DNA of 64,000 nt. Origin: Romboutsia_C sp015668195 (GTDB lineage Bacteria; Bacillota; Clostridia; Peptostreptococcales; Peptostreptococcaceae). The notes beneath the pieces are model-generated. The model ran no database searches. It saw only the letters and a list, made by a program, of their open reading frames with translations, and was not told the origin of the DNA. The stretch covers positions 1,054,001 through 1,118,000 of the forward strand of contig NZ_JADPFC010000001.1 of NCBI RefSeq assembly GCF_015668195.1. Reading direction: 5' to 3'. Made by a program: the position numbers and the translations under genes. Shown here one piece after another: positions 42,736 through 51,928 of this stretch. Positions within the stretch are counted from its first letter, which is position 1, and every line of letters starts with the position of its first letter.

Positions 42736-43945
42736 TTTCTAAAACCTCTTTTGTCCATATTTTTTCTATTATTGGAACAAGCTCTGCTCTTAATTCAGGA
42801 ACAGCATTTTCTATTACTATAATTTCATCACTAAATTTACCTTTTTCACTTTTAGGTATTTTGTTCATATCTAATATTGTTGAATCTCCCCAGTTTTTGC
42901 TAAATGTTTTAGAACCTTGTGCATCTATACTCATTAAGTAATCTATTAAAACCATAGCACCAGCTTGATTTTGAGTATTAAATGGTACTGTTAAGAAATG
43001 AGTATTGCTTATATTTCCTTTTTCAAATTCTATTATCTTAGTATCAGGACTAAACTCTTTACTTTCTATTTTAGATGGTATTACATTTGGCGAATATGTC
43101 ATTGTAAAATAAACTTCTTCATCTGAATACATATTATCTAATTGTGAAGTTGTTGAAGGATAAGTTTTACCTTTATTCCATAAGTATGGTTTTATCTCTT
43201 TTAAATAGTTAATAGCAGGTTGAATTACTTTTTTTACCTTTTTTTCATCTGCTGGTAAATCTTTTACATTTTCATATCCTACTATATCGTATATTACGTT
43301 TCTTACAAAAGCACTACCCGTAAAATCAGGAGGTGCTGGGTATGTAAATTTACCTGGATTTTTCATTATTACTTCTTTTAAATCATTAGTGTTTTTAATT
43401 TCTTTATCTACTTTAGAAGCATTTTCTATTATTGTAAATTGTGCTTTACCCCAAGGTGCTTCCATATTGTCTACTTTTGTCCCAAAGTCTGTAGTTATAT
43501 CTTCTGAAGCTGTGTCTACATATTTATTAAAGTTTGGAAGTTTTTCAGTAAACTTTCCTAATAACAAATTGCTATCTTTTGCAGTTTTAAAGTTCTCTCC
43601 ATTTATCCAAACTACATCCATATTTCCCTTTAAGTTGTTTGCTTGTTTATCTGATAATAAACTGTTTAATATTTCATCTATATTCATACCTACTCTTTTT
43701 ACAGTTATATTATACTTTTCTTTCATTTGAGGTATTATGTAAGTATCAAACCATTTATTCATTACTTCATTACCACCATAACCATAGAAATTAACAGTAG
43801 TCCCTTTGGCTTCTTCTAATAATTGTTCATATTTTTTATCTGAAACATTTATGTCTTCTGGTTTTGTAGATGGTTTTGAACATCCAATTAAACTTATGGT
43901 CATAACTATACTTAAAATACCTGCTATCTTTTTTTTAATTTTCAT
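42725..43945 (-). CDS. YnjB-like ABC transporter substrate-binding lipoprotein
   Basis: The 406-residue protein has a signal peptide with lipobox SLIGC (C22), so it is anchored outside the membrane. The mature part begins VNFYGYGGNEVMNKWFDTYI, and MDVVWINGENFKTAK and APWGKAQFTIIENAS follow; these fit the COG4134/YnjB group of extracellular solute-binding proteins of the iron/thiamine/polyamine fold. It is the first gene of the operon. The nearby rhodanese-like gene (44626-45690) parallels the E. coli ynjBCDE set. The cargo of that family is unknown. Confidence 0.85.
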   Translation of the reverse strand: MKIKKKIAGILSIVMTISLIGCSKPSTKPEDINVSDKKYEQLLEEAKGTTVNFYGYGGNEVMNKWFDTYIIPQMKEKYNITVKRVGMNIDEILNSLLSDKQANNLKGNMDVVWINGENFKTAKDSNLLLGKFTEKLPNFNKYVDTASEDITTDFGTKVDNMEAPWGKAQFTIIENASKVDKEIKNTNDLKEVIMKNPGKFTYPAPPDFTGSAFVRNVIYDIVGYENVKDLPADEKKVKKVIQPAINYLKEIKPYLWNKGKTYPSTTSQLDNMYSDEEVYFTMTYSPNVIPSKIESKEFSPDTKIIEFEKGNISNTHFLTVPFNTQNQAGAMVLIDYLMSIDAQGSKTFSKNWGDSTILDMNKIPKSEKGKFSDEIIVIENAVPELRAELVPIIEKIWTKEVLESEQ

Positions 43946-44029
43946 ATTTATCTCCTTTTATATTATTTTATTTTTTATAAATATTATATTATGTTATATA
44001 TCTGTTTTTTATTTTTTTATATGTATTTA

Positions 44030-44062
44030 AAAAAGTATTGATGACTTCATCAATACCTTTTT
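44030..44062 (-). terminator. Terminator between the small membrane protein and the ABC operon
   Basis: GTATTGATGA/TCATCAATAC forms a perfect 10-bp stem with a 2-nt loop, flanked by AAAAA/TTTTT, ending in UUUUUUAAAU on the minus strand. It means the ABC operon has its own promoter in the remaining 80 bp. Confidence 0.85.
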
Positions 44063-44125
44063 GTAGATATATAGACTATAATTATTTTTACTACTTTCTA
44101 AAAATATCTAGCATACCATTTATTT

Positions 44126-44554
44126 TTAATTTTTATACCAAATAATTCCTATAAAAGTCTTAATAATCTGTATTAATGTCATTAAACCAATCATAAAACT
44201 CATATAATAAAATGCTCTTATTTCTTCTGCTGAATATATTAATATAAATCCTGTAAAGAAAAGTACAAATATAACCATAGTAATACTCATAGTAGTCACT
44301 ATTTTTTTTAACTTTGCTTTTCTCTTTATGTATAGTATTAATACTAATAGCATTAATATTATCAGTGCTATTATGGAAATATATTGTATAGTTTCTATAG
44401 GATATTTATTTTCCCAAACATAATTTTTATGTACGACATGTCGTAACATTCCCATCTTCTTATGAGTAAAATAATTTACCATATATGCTCCAATTAAGAG
44501 CAAAATTTCTAATATGGTAGTCAGTATATAAAAAATCTTTTTTAATTTTTCCAT
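44126..44554 (-). CDS. Small membrane protein of unknown function
   Basis: The 142-residue protein has four predicted membrane helices (about residues 8-28, 58-78, 85-108, 115-138) and a hydrophilic loop with several histidines (HKKMGMLRHVVHKNY). It lies 71 bp after the sulfurtransferase gene, with a hairpin between, and 180 bp before the ABC operon. The ribosome-binding site ATGAGGTTG is modest. I recognise no family. Its position suggests, but does not show, a link with the sulfurtransferase-transporter set. Confidence 0.6.
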   Translation of the reverse strand: MEKLKKIFYILTTILEILLLIGAYMVNYFTHKKMGMLRHVVHKNYVWENKYPIETIQYISIIALIILMLLVLILYIKRKAKLKKIVTTMSITMVIFVLFFTGFILIYSAEEIRAFYYMSFMIGLMTLIQIIKTFIGIIWYKN

Positions 44555-44578
44555 ATAAATATCAACCTCATTATCTAT

Positions 44579-44623
44579 AATTTAAAATAATCACTACAAT
44601 TATTGCAGTGACTATTTTAAATT
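44579..44623 (-). terminator. Hairpin after the sulfurtransferase gene
   Basis: AATTTAAAATA.TCACT pairs with AGTGA.TATTTTAAATT (17-nt arms, one mismatch) 2 bp past the stop codon. It lacks a good U-tract, so read-through into the small membrane protein gene is likely. Confidence 0.6.
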
Positions 44624-44625
44624 AT

Positions 44626-45690
44626 TTATTTTGCAGCTTTATCTGTTGGTAGTTTACCCACTGTAGTATATACACAATTACCACTATTTGGATCTCCTAC
44701 TTGTACAGGAAGATTATTATGCATTTGCCATTCATTCCAGCCACCATCATAAACAGTCATCTTATTCCATCCTGCATCATAAGCAATTAACCAAGGAACT
44801 GATGCTCTCCAACCTGTTCCACAGTAAAATGAAAGTTCATTATTTTTATTTATATCAGAATCTGACCATAACTTTTCCATTTCTTCAGCAGTTATAACAG
44901 TTCCATCTTTATGTGTATAATCTTCCATATTGTATGGATTACTTCCTGCATGTCCCCAAACTGCACCTTTAGGTTCACCAGCTCTATCAATATAAGTGTA
45001 TCCACTTGTTTTACCATCAAATTCTTCTTTACTTCTTATACTTACTAAACGGAAGTTTGAATCATTCTTTAATTTATCTTGAACTTGATCTATAGACATC
45101 CAATATTCTGGATGTGCTGGAACAGTTGTTCCAAAATCTTTTGCTGGTGTTGCTTTTTCAACTTTAGTTTCTGTTTGATAACCTGCTTTTTTCCATGCAT
45201 CAAGTCCGCCATCTAGGACTTTTACATTATCAACACCTGCCCAAAGATATGCATATGCCACTCTACTTACCGCTGAGATATCTGTTCCATATAAGATAAC
45301 AGTTTTATCTTTTGTAACTCCTAAATCTAACATACCTTTTTCAACTACTTTAGGGTCTGATATGTTCCAAATTGGTTCAGATTCAACACTTGAAGTATCT
45401 ACATGTAAAGCTCCTGGAAGATGTCCTTTTGTATAAGTTGGACTGTCTTTATAAGTCCCCCATGAAACTTCTAATATAGTATAATTTTTAGACTCTGGTT
45501 GATTTCCATCTATTACACTTTGCACCCACTTAGGTGATACAAAGACTTTTTTTGTATCTACCTGCTCTGCCTTTACATCTGATTTAGTTTCTGTTGTTTT
45601 TTGAGAATCATTTGAGGGATTGCTACACCCCACCGCCATTGTTGCTATCATTGTGATACCAACTAGCGCACTAATTAATTTTCTTTTCAT
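44626..45690 (-). CDS. YnjE-like rhodanese-family sulfurtransferase lipoprotein
   Basis: The 354-residue protein has a lipoprotein signal (MAVGC, C22), an acidic linker and two rhodanese domains. The first (residues 48-175) lacks a cysteine at the active site (LYGTDISAVSR), so it is catalytically silent. The second carries C290 in FYCGTGWRAS, the thiosulfate/polysulfide sulfurtransferase loop. It is predicted to act on the outer face of the membrane. E. coli YnjE is also a multi-domain exported sulfurtransferase next to the YnjBCD ABC transporter, as here. The physiological sulfur donor is unknown. Confidence 0.88.
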   Translation of the reverse strand: MKRKLISALVGITMIATMAVGCSNPSNDSQKTTETKSDVKAEQVDTKKVFVSPKWVQSVIDGNQPESKNYTILEVSWGTYKDSPTYTKGHLPGALHVDTSSVESEPIWNISDPKVVEKGMLDLGVTKDKTVILYGTDISAVSRVAYAYLWAGVDNVKVLDGGLDAWKKAGYQTETKVEKATPAKDFGTTVPAHPEYWMSIDQVQDKLKNDSNFRLVSIRSKEEFDGKTSGYTYIDRAGEPKGAVWGHAGSNPYNMEDYTHKDGTVITAEEMEKLWSDSDINKNNELSFYCGTGWRASVPWLIAYDAGWNKMTVYDGGWNEWQMHNNLPVQVGDPNSGNCVYTTVGKLPTDKAAK

Positions 45691-45841
45691 AATTGTCCTC
45701 CGTTACTTTTTATCATCTTCTTAAAATGATAGTGCCTTTAGGTGATCTTAATATCACTCTCAATTGTTTAAACACATAGAAAAATTGCTACCATAAAAAT
45801 AAATCTAAAAGATTTGAATTTACTGAAATTTGACCTCGATA

Positions 45842-45870
45842 ATTTTATCATAATTCATATAAATCTCCAA
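45842..45870 (-). promoter_or_regulatory. Promoter of the sulfurtransferase gene
   Basis: TTGGAG (45870-45865), a 17-bp spacer and TAAAAT (45847-45842) start a leader of about 145 nt. It holds two small hairpins (GTGAT..ATCAC and TATCAT..ATGATA) before the GGAGG. I recognise no known riboswitch in it; the rest of the 391-bp gap shows nothing further except the MFS terminator. Confidence 0.6.
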
Positions 45871-45987
45871 TACTTATACAAAATTCAAATACTTAATATT
45901 TGTATTATTTATATTTTCTATATATTAACATTAGTACATTATTATATTCATCATTCTCAATTAATATTGGTTTACAACTTTTAAATT

Positions 45988-46036
45988 AATAAAAGCCATG
46001 TATATAGAATAAACTTCTATATTCATGGCTTTTATT
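45988..46036. terminator. Terminator after the MFS gene
   Basis: AATAAAAGCCATG pairs with CATGGCTTTTATT, extended inside by TATAGAA/TTCTATA. It lies 46 bp past the stop of the minus-strand MFS gene. Confidence 0.85.
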
Positions 46037-46081
46037 AGTATTTATCATTTTATATAATTTATTTTGTTTGGCGATTTTAAT

Positions 46082-47260
46082 CTATGCAATAACTTTTTCA
46101 GTTTTTTCTTCTAAACACACTCTTGGTACAAGTAAACATACTGTCATACAGCATATCCCACTTAATATAAATGGTAATTTATTACCTATATCAAATATAA
46201 ATCCAGATGCTAAAGACCCTACAATCATACCAATAGCTTTATATGAGCCTTGTATACCCATTATTTCACCATAATTTTCCCTTGCAAGTTTTGATACTAT
46301 ACTTTGTTGTATAGGAGTAATTAAAGCGCTACTTCCAACGAATACCATTATAAACATAAAGCTAATTAATATGTTGTTAAATAATGATGCTACTATCATA
46401 CTTATCCCAGATACCATACAAGCTACTATTAGGGTGTATTTTTCATTATATTTTTTACTTAGATATGGATTTATACATAAGTTCATAATTAAAGCTACAA
46501 CCCCAGCAAATGCCATAACAATACCATTAACTGTAGTTGGCATATTTAGCACTGATTCTATATAATAGTTTATAGTTGAATTGTATGAAGTTGTTGCTAT
46601 AGTTATTAAAGTCATAACTATCATCATAATACTTAAAGTAGGATTTAATGAAGTTGACTTATTTCCTTTTTTAAGATGTTTAGTATAAATCTCTATTTTA
46701 CCAAGCTTTTTATCAATAGTTTCATCTAAAACAAAGTATATAACCCCTGCAACTAATAAACATAATATAAACTGAGTTAAAAATGCAAATTTATAACCTA
46801 AATTTCCACTAAATCCCCCCATAAGAGCTCCAACAGAACTTGCTATTGATGTAGTCGCTGTGTGATATGACATATATTTTGTTCTTTCTTCTTTTGAAGA
46901 TATATCACTAACATAAGCTATACAAGTAGTTATAAATGCTACTGACATCGCTCCACCAGTTATCCTAAACATAAGTATAAGTGGTGTACTTTCTATAAAT
47001 CCAAATCCTAATTGGCTCATACCATAACCAATTACCCCAATAACTAAAAATTTCTTTCTCCCTCTTTGGTCAGATAAACTTCCCCATATAGGTGACATTA
47101 CAAAATGAGATATTGCCATAGTTGAGTATAGTACTCCAAACATATATGTAGGTAAACTAAGGGCATTTATAAGTGATGGTGTTACAGGATGTGCCATATT
47201 AAAGGTTGCCATAGTTATGAAATTTATAAATAATATCTTTCTCATTTTTATCTTGTCCAT
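46082..47260 (-). CDS. MFS transporter (12-helix, Tet/MdtG-like)
   Basis: The 392-residue membrane protein has about 12 helices. The motif A loop between helices 2 and 3 reads GSLSDQRGRKKFLVIG, characteristic of DHA1 drug:H+ antiporters, and a shorter copy appears between helices 8 and 9 (PYLSKKYNEKY). The second half has SIVSKLARENYGEIMGIQGS. It is flanked by its own terminator and lies alone. Substrate unknown; sugar or drug efflux are both possible. Confidence 0.85.
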   Translation of the reverse strand: MDKIKMRKILFINFITMATFNMAHPVTPSLINALSLPTYMFGVLYSTMAISHFVMSPIWGSLSDQRGRKKFLVIGVIGYGMSQLGFGFIESTPLILMFRITGGAMSVAFITTCIAYVSDISSKEERTKYMSYHTATTSIASSVGALMGGFSGNLGYKFAFLTQFILCLLVAGVIYFVLDETIDKKLGKIEIYTKHLKKGNKSTSLNPTLSIMMIVMTLITIATTSYNSTINYYIESVLNMPTTVNGIVMAFAGVVALIMNLCINPYLSKKYNEKYTLIVACMVSGISMIVASLFNNILISFMFIMVFVGSSALITPIQQSIVSKLARENYGEIMGIQGSYKAIGMIVGSLASGFIFDIGNKLPFILSGICCMTVCLLVPRVCLEEKTEKVIA

Positions 47261-47483
47261 ATTTACTCCTTAAGTCATTTTATTTTAAATCTTAATAATT
47301 ATATCACAAAAACATATAAATGTGTAAAACATTAAATACTTAAATAAACATATATCATAAAATATTATATTCAAACTCAAAACCTCTGTCATAACACCAA
47401 ATCAATTTTGTGTTTGTTTATAACATTTAATTTTATATATTCAGAATAATATTTGCTATTTTCTATTTATTCAAATAAAAAAT

Positions 47484-47510
47484 AAAAAGTAGATTATAAA
47501 TCTACTTTTT
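47484..47510. terminator. Terminator after the lipoprotein gene
   Basis: AAAAAGTAGAT/ATCTACTTTTT with a 5-nt loop lies 11 bp past the stop of the minus-strand lipoprotein gene. Confidence 0.85.
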
Positions 47511-47520
47511 GTTTTTTAAT

Positions 47521-48279
47521 CTATTTAAAATATAGTGGTGTTATAACCCCAATTCCAGTTTCAATATCTATTGCAACTGTAATATATTTATTACTTGGTA
47601 TAATATATCCTGGGAATCTTATACATGAAATAGCCCCTTCTTTAATAAAATAACCTTTATTTAAATTTATTATATAGTTATTATATCCACAATTTTCTGA
47701 CATAATATTTTTAGCTTCTTCTCTAAATACTTCTGGGTCTAAATTATTATTTTTACAAAACTCGGTTAATCCAATAGCATTTTCAAATTCAACATTATTT
47801 AAATGTTGATTAATATCAGAATATATATCTTTAAAATTATTAATAACATCTACTTCAACTTTTTTTATATCTTTACCTCCATGTAAATAAACACTTTCGT
47901 TGATATCTAAATTATGTATCATTTCATCTAAACCATATATTTTAACAGTAAATGTTCCGTCTTGACTTTTAAATTCATTTACTTGATATTCATAAGACTT
48001 ATTTTTTTCATCAATTCTTTCCATTATATATTCTCTTTCTATAGGCATCTTCGAATAATAAGAATATAATTTAGCCACATCTGATATTTCTCCTTTTTCA
48101 TGAGCTATAGTATCTCTTTCATATTGAACTTTATCATTACTATATCTCGGTAAGTAATACATTTTATAATTTTCTTCTCTTTCAATTTCAGAATCAGCTT
48201 CAGATTCACAACCTGTTAAACTACAGATTATTATACTTATGACTAAACTAAATAACATCATTAATTTTATTCTTTTCAA
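47521..48279 (-). CDS. Hypothetical lipoprotein
   Basis: The protein of about 252 residues has a basic-hydrophobic signal and a lipobox CSLTGC, so it is anchored at the cell surface. I prefer the TTG at 48279, placed seven bases after GGGGGT; an ATG five codons earlier would contain that ribosome-binding site. The mature part is acidic with mixed alpha-beta character, ends in AIDIETGIGVITPLYFK, and has no motif I recognise. It is monocistronic. Confidence 0.7.
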   Translation of the reverse strand: MKRIKLMMLFSLVISIIICSLTGCESEADSEIEREENYKMYYLPRYSNDKVQYERDTIAHEKGEISDVAKLYSYYSKMPIEREYIMERIDEKNKSYEYQVNEFKSQDGTFTVKIYGLDEMIHNLDINESVYLHGGKDIKKVEVDVINNFKDIYSDINQHLNNVEFENAIGLTEFCKNNNLDPEVFREEAKNIMSENCGYNNYIINLNKGYFIKEGAISCIRFPGYIIPSNKYITVAIDIETGIGVITPLYFK

Positions 48280-48418
48280 ATTTAATACCCCCATTTTAAT
48301 AATTTATACATTTTAATAGCTCAATATTAATTAATATATATTGATAAGTAGATATGATAAAGATATGTCAAATGTCATAATTTTACTTTGAATATTTATG
48401 TATTAAATAAAAATAAAG

Positions 48419-48464
48419 GAGTGTAGACTTTGTCTACACTCTGAAAGTAGCTAAAATTAGCTAC
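48419..48464 (-). terminator. Double hairpin terminator after the orphan binding protein
   Basis: On the minus strand GTAGCTAA/TTAGCTAC (48464-48447) is followed by the perfect GAGTGTAGAC/GTCTACACTC hairpin (48441-48419) and CUUUAUUUUUAUUU, the latter being the likely intrinsic terminator. Confidence 0.85.
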
Positions 48465-48478
48465 CTTATTTATCTATA

Positions 48479-49522
48479 TTAATCAATACTTTTTATTGCT
48501 TTATCTGCAAAGTCGGTAGTTACTATATCACTATATGAAGGTTTTTTATCTAATTCACCAGCTTCAGTCATAACTTCCATTAATTTATTTAAACTTTCTT
48601 CTTTTAATGTAGGTTCTTGACACCATGCATCTATTTCTTTATATCTATCAGCAACTGATATTAAATCATCTAAGCTCATATCATCAAAGAATGGTTGCAT
48701 AGCTTTAGCAATCTCTTCTGATGATGCACTTTGAACCCATAATTGTCCTTTATATACTGCATTAGTAAATCTTTGTATTAAATCTTTATTTTCGCTCATA
48801 AAAGACTTAGTAGCACAATATACAGTATATGGAATTTCACCAGAATCTTGACCTACTGATGCTACTATATAACCAGTGCCTTCTTTTTCCATAGCTGTAC
48901 CTGTTGGCTCAAAAGCAGTTGTAAAATCAGCTTCTCCACCAACAAAAGCTCCAGTCATTACTCCAAACTGCACATCTGTTCTTACATTTACTTCACCAGC
49001 TTTTGTATTTTCACCTATTGTAAGTCCATTTTGTTTTAGTACATATTCTAGTGTCATTAAAGGTACTCCACCTTTTCTTCCACCTAGTATTTCTTTTCCT
49101 TTTAAATCTTCATATTTAAAATCAGGCATTTCTTCTCTGGCTATTATAAAGCTTCCATCTCTTTTAGTAAGTTGTGCAAAATTTATTGCATAATTTTCTT
49201 CTTCTTGATTGTAAACATAAATGGATGCTTCAGGTCCCATAAGACCTACTTGTGCTTCTCCTGATATTAATGCTGCCATAGTTTTATCAGCTCCTTGAGC
49301 ATTTATAAGGTCTATGTCTATACCTTCTTCTTCAAAGAATCCTTGAGTTATAGCTGCATATTGAGGTGCATAAAATACTGAATGAGCAACCTCAGCTATT
49401 GTTACTTTATCTAGTTTTTTCTCACTAGTTTTTTTTCCCTCACTAACATCTTGGCTACATCCTGTTATGCATAATAATCCAACTGCTAGTGAACTTATAA
49501 GTGTAACAGCTTTTTTAAACAT
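48479..49522 (-). CDS. Orphan NMT1/SsuA-type ABC substrate-binding lipoprotein
   Basis: The 347-residue protein has a lipoprotein signal (ITGC, C22) and an NMT1/THI5-like fold: EVAHSVFYAPQYAAITQGFFEEEGIDIDLI at the N-terminus, GADKTMAALISGEAQVGLMGPEASIYVYNQ next. These proteins bind nitrate, sulfonates, bicarbonate or thiamine-pyrimidine precursors. No permease or ATPase gene adjoins it; both neighbours have separate terminators. It must borrow a transporter encoded elsewhere. Ligand unknown. Confidence 0.88.
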   Translation of the reverse strand: MFKKAVTLISSLAVGLLCITGCSQDVSEGKKTSEKKLDKVTIAEVAHSVFYAPQYAAITQGFFEEEGIDIDLINAQGADKTMAALISGEAQVGLMGPEASIYVYNQEEENYAINFAQLTKRDGSFIIAREEMPDFKYEDLKGKEILGGRKGGVPLMTLEYVLKQNGLTIGENTKAGEVNVRTDVQFGVMTGAFVGGEADFTTAFEPTGTAMEKEGTGYIVASVGQDSGEIPYTVYCATKSFMSENKDLIQRFTNAVYKGQLWVQSASSEEIAKAMQPFFDDMSLDDLISVADRYKEIDAWCQEPTLKEESLNKLMEVMTEAGELDKKPSYSDIVTTDFADKAIKSID

Positions 49523-49647
49523 GATATCCCCCCTATGTTGATATTTGACTACTGATATATAATATTATTTCTTTATTGAAATTGTTACATTGTAATAAAT
49601 CAACTTTACTTAAGGAGATTTGTTTTAAATTACATTAGCTATATTTT

Positions 49648-50295
49648 TTAATACTTATTTTCAATAAATTTTTTATTTAACGTATCTTTAATATAATCAA
49701 TTCCTATGCTATTAATCATTTGAGAAAAACTTTCATATTTATCATAAATATTTTTATAAAAATCTAATAATTTATCTATAAACTCAAGTAACTCATTTTG
49801 TGTATTTACTTCAATTATTAATTTATTCTTTATATATATCTTATAATTTGGTTTATCTCTTTCTACTATTTTAAAATGACATCTTTTAATACATTCTCCA
49901 CATCCTATACATTTTTCTTTATCTATATGAACTTCCCTACAAATTCTTTGCATTGCTCTGCTTTTGCAATTTCTTATAGACGGACATGTTTTGCAGTAAA
50001 AACACATACCGTTATGCATACTTACATTTTTCTTTATTAATATGGATAAGTCATACTCATTAATATCAAAATTATCACTACAAGATTCACTTACACTTAT
50101 ATTTATCCTATGGTTTCGCTTTATTTTCTTAGTATTTTTGTCAATCTCTTTATATATCCTATTAACTAAATCAATATCTTCACTCACAGAATATATATAT
50201 ATATTATTAATACAATACATAAAAGATTTTATATATTGGTTGTATGTTTTTAATGTATTATGTTCTTTTAAATATATAGCTTTATTATCTTTCAT
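49648..50295 (-). CDS. [4Fe-4S]-binding protein of unknown function
   Basis: The protein of about 215 residues begins at the ATG at 50295 (MKDNKAIYL), behind GAGGGAG. The middle has two cysteine clusters: CFYCKTCPSIRNCKSRAMQRIC (cysteines at spacing 2, 2, 5 and 8) and the classical ferredoxin motif CIGCGECIKRC. The flanking regions are helical, basic and rich in Ile/Asn/Lys, without membrane segments. It has one complete cluster motif plus an unusual second set. No redox partner adjoins it, and I do not recognise the family. Confidence 0.65.
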   Translation of the reverse strand: MKDNKAIYLKEHNTLKTYNQYIKSFMYCINNIYIYSVSEDIDLVNRIYKEIDKNTKKIKRNHRINISVSESCSDNFDINEYDLSILIKKNVSMHNGMCFYCKTCPSIRNCKSRAMQRICREVHIDKEKCIGCGECIKRCHFKIVERDKPNYKIYIKNKLIIEVNTQNELLEFIDKLLDFYKNIYDKYESFSQMINSIGIDYIKDTLNKKFIENKY

Positions 50296-50575
50296 AAAAT
50301 ACTCCCTCAATCTAGATTATTTATGATTATTAACTTTAAACTCTTTCAGTATAAAGTATATTTTTCTTATTTTCTAATTATGTACTTATGTTTTAAAATA
50401 ATATATTATTTTTATTAAAATTTGAATCAATTTAGAAGGTGTATAATAAAATAGTTTATATTTATTTTAAAAATTTTTTATATGAATATTTATCTATATA
50501 TGTATTAATAATAATTATAAGAATATAATAAGTTGGATGTATTAATATCTGACTTTAAATTACGAGGTGCTTATT

Positions 50576-50761
50576 ATGAGATTATCTTTTAAATCATCTA
50601 AAAAAAATAGTATATTAAACTTACTAAACTTCAATGATTTTACATATGATAATGATGTTTTATCATATGATGATGAATATTTTGAAGAATACGACTACTA
50701 TACAAATAGTATTCATGACACAGATTATGGATTTGAAAAAGATGATATCTTATATTATTAA
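50576..50761 (+). CDS. Small acidic hypothetical protein
   Basis: I start at the ATG at 50576 (MRLSFKSSKKN) behind GAGGTG, giving 61 residues. A short basic head is followed by a strongly acidic, tyrosine-rich tail (DDEYFEEYDYYTNSIHDTDYGF). A terminator follows four bases after the stop, which supports a real gene. Low complexity; function unknown. Confidence 0.5.
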   Translation: MRLSFKSSKKNSILNLLNFNDFTYDNDVLSYDDEYFEEYDYYTNSIHDTDYGFEKDDILYY

Positions 50762-50765
50762 TATA

Positions 50766-50794
50766 AAAAAGGACTAGAATCACCTAGCCCTTTT
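50766..50794. terminator. Bidirectional terminator between convergent genes
   Basis: AAAAAGG.CTAG pairs with CTAG.CCTTTT around a 6-nt loop, between the plus-strand small acidic protein and the minus-strand gene ending at 50796. Confidence 0.8.
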
Positions 50795-50795
50795 C

Positions 50796-51653
50796 TTATG
50801 CATTTTCAAAAGTATATATAGCATCTATTCTAGCTGTATATATAGATGAATTGCTACAACCTACATACTTTGCATACTTTTCTATTTTTTCCTTATCTAT
50901 TTCAAGATTATAAGAATGTTCTTTTAATAGCTGTTTAACATAATTATCCATTAAATAATCTTTATAATCACTTATATCATACCCTAAGTAAGTTGTTAAT
51001 CTTTCTATTTCTTTATTAAAATCTCCATCTTCTTTTATTAAAAACTTATACACATCTTCTCTATATGGATTTAAATGTATTATTTGTTTAACTATTTGAG
51101 CTTCATTTAGTCTAGTTATAAATCCATCTTTGTAATTATTAAATAGTGCATTAGATTTTTGCTTACTTTCTTCATCTATGAAAAGGCCTATTTTATCTAC
51201 TTTATTTTCTACAAGTGCATCTACTACTGCCATATGTATGTTAAAGCAATCATTATATAAATTCTGAGATAATGATTCTAGTATTGATTTAGTTTCATTA
51301 TTTTTAAAGTTGTTTCTCTTCCCTTTACTTTTAAATAAATTATTGCACATTCTTTCATAGTTTAAGTATTTTTCACAATAACTTTTTTTAAATACGTCTA
51401 TGTCTATTGTTATTACATTAAAGCTAATTATAGTTTCTATAGCTTTTTTTAGCCCTTCTTCTATGTATTTATAACCATCATTTTTACAGTACTCTTGTAG
51501 ATTATTTATATTTTGAATATGTTTAATCCCTTCATTGTAAAAACTTTCACTAACTTCTATAGCATATAGCTTAAATAATCGTCTCACTTTATTGTAATTA
51601 TCCATTTTTTCATCAAACTCTACAACTGCTCCATTTATATCAAATGTAACCAT
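50796..51653 (-). CDS. Hypothetical soluble protein
   Basis: The 285-residue protein is predicted almost entirely helical, acidic and without membrane segments or signal. It begins with a short beta hairpin (MVTFDINGAVVEFDEKMDN). The central part repeats helical pairs with conserved aromatic positions (YCEKYLNYERMCNNLF). The C-terminus reads KYVGCSNSSIYTARIDAIYTFENA. I do not recognise the family. AGGAGG precedes the start; the gene is monocistronic. Confidence 0.7.
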   Translation of the reverse strand: MVTFDINGAVVEFDEKMDNYNKVRRLFKLYAIEVSESFYNEGIKHIQNINNLQEYCKNDGYKYIEEGLKKAIETIISFNVITIDIDVFKKSYCEKYLNYERMCNNLFKSKGKRNNFKNNETKSILESLSQNLYNDCFNIHMAVVDALVENKVDKIGLFIDEESKQKSNALFNNYKDGFITRLNEAQIVKQIIHLNPYREDVYKFLIKEDGDFNKEIERLTTYLGYDISDYKDYLMDNYVKQLLKEHSYNLEIDKEKIEKYAKYVGCSNSSIYTARIDAIYTFENA

Positions 51654-51880
51654 TTAATTTCCTCCTATCAATATAAAACCTTCTATATTTCTAATATTTG
51701 ATTTTAAAATTTATTTTCCTTTTAAATACGTAATTTGTCTAACGTTTTATTTTTTCTATTTAAATATATGGTGTTATTTTATATTAATAAGAGGTCTTTA
51801 GTAATATTTTGCTAGTACTATATACAAAATTCGATTTTTTATTAAAACAATTAATAATATTTTTTCAAAAACATAAAAAA

Positions 51881-51908
51881 TGAATTATCTTATATCTTAG
51901 ATAATTCA
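51881..51908 (-). terminator. Terminator after the DUF554 gene
   Basis: TGAATTATCT/AGATAATTCA with an 8-nt loop is followed by UUUUUUAUG on the minus strand, 20 bp past the stop codon. Confidence 0.85.
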
Positions 51909-51928
51909 ATCTTTTTACGAAGTATTAT

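Noticed and set aside
45691..45840. Possible riboswitch in the leader of the sulfurtransferase gene
   Set aside because: Only two small hairpins are visible and no known aptamer core is recognisable; kept as a plain leader.
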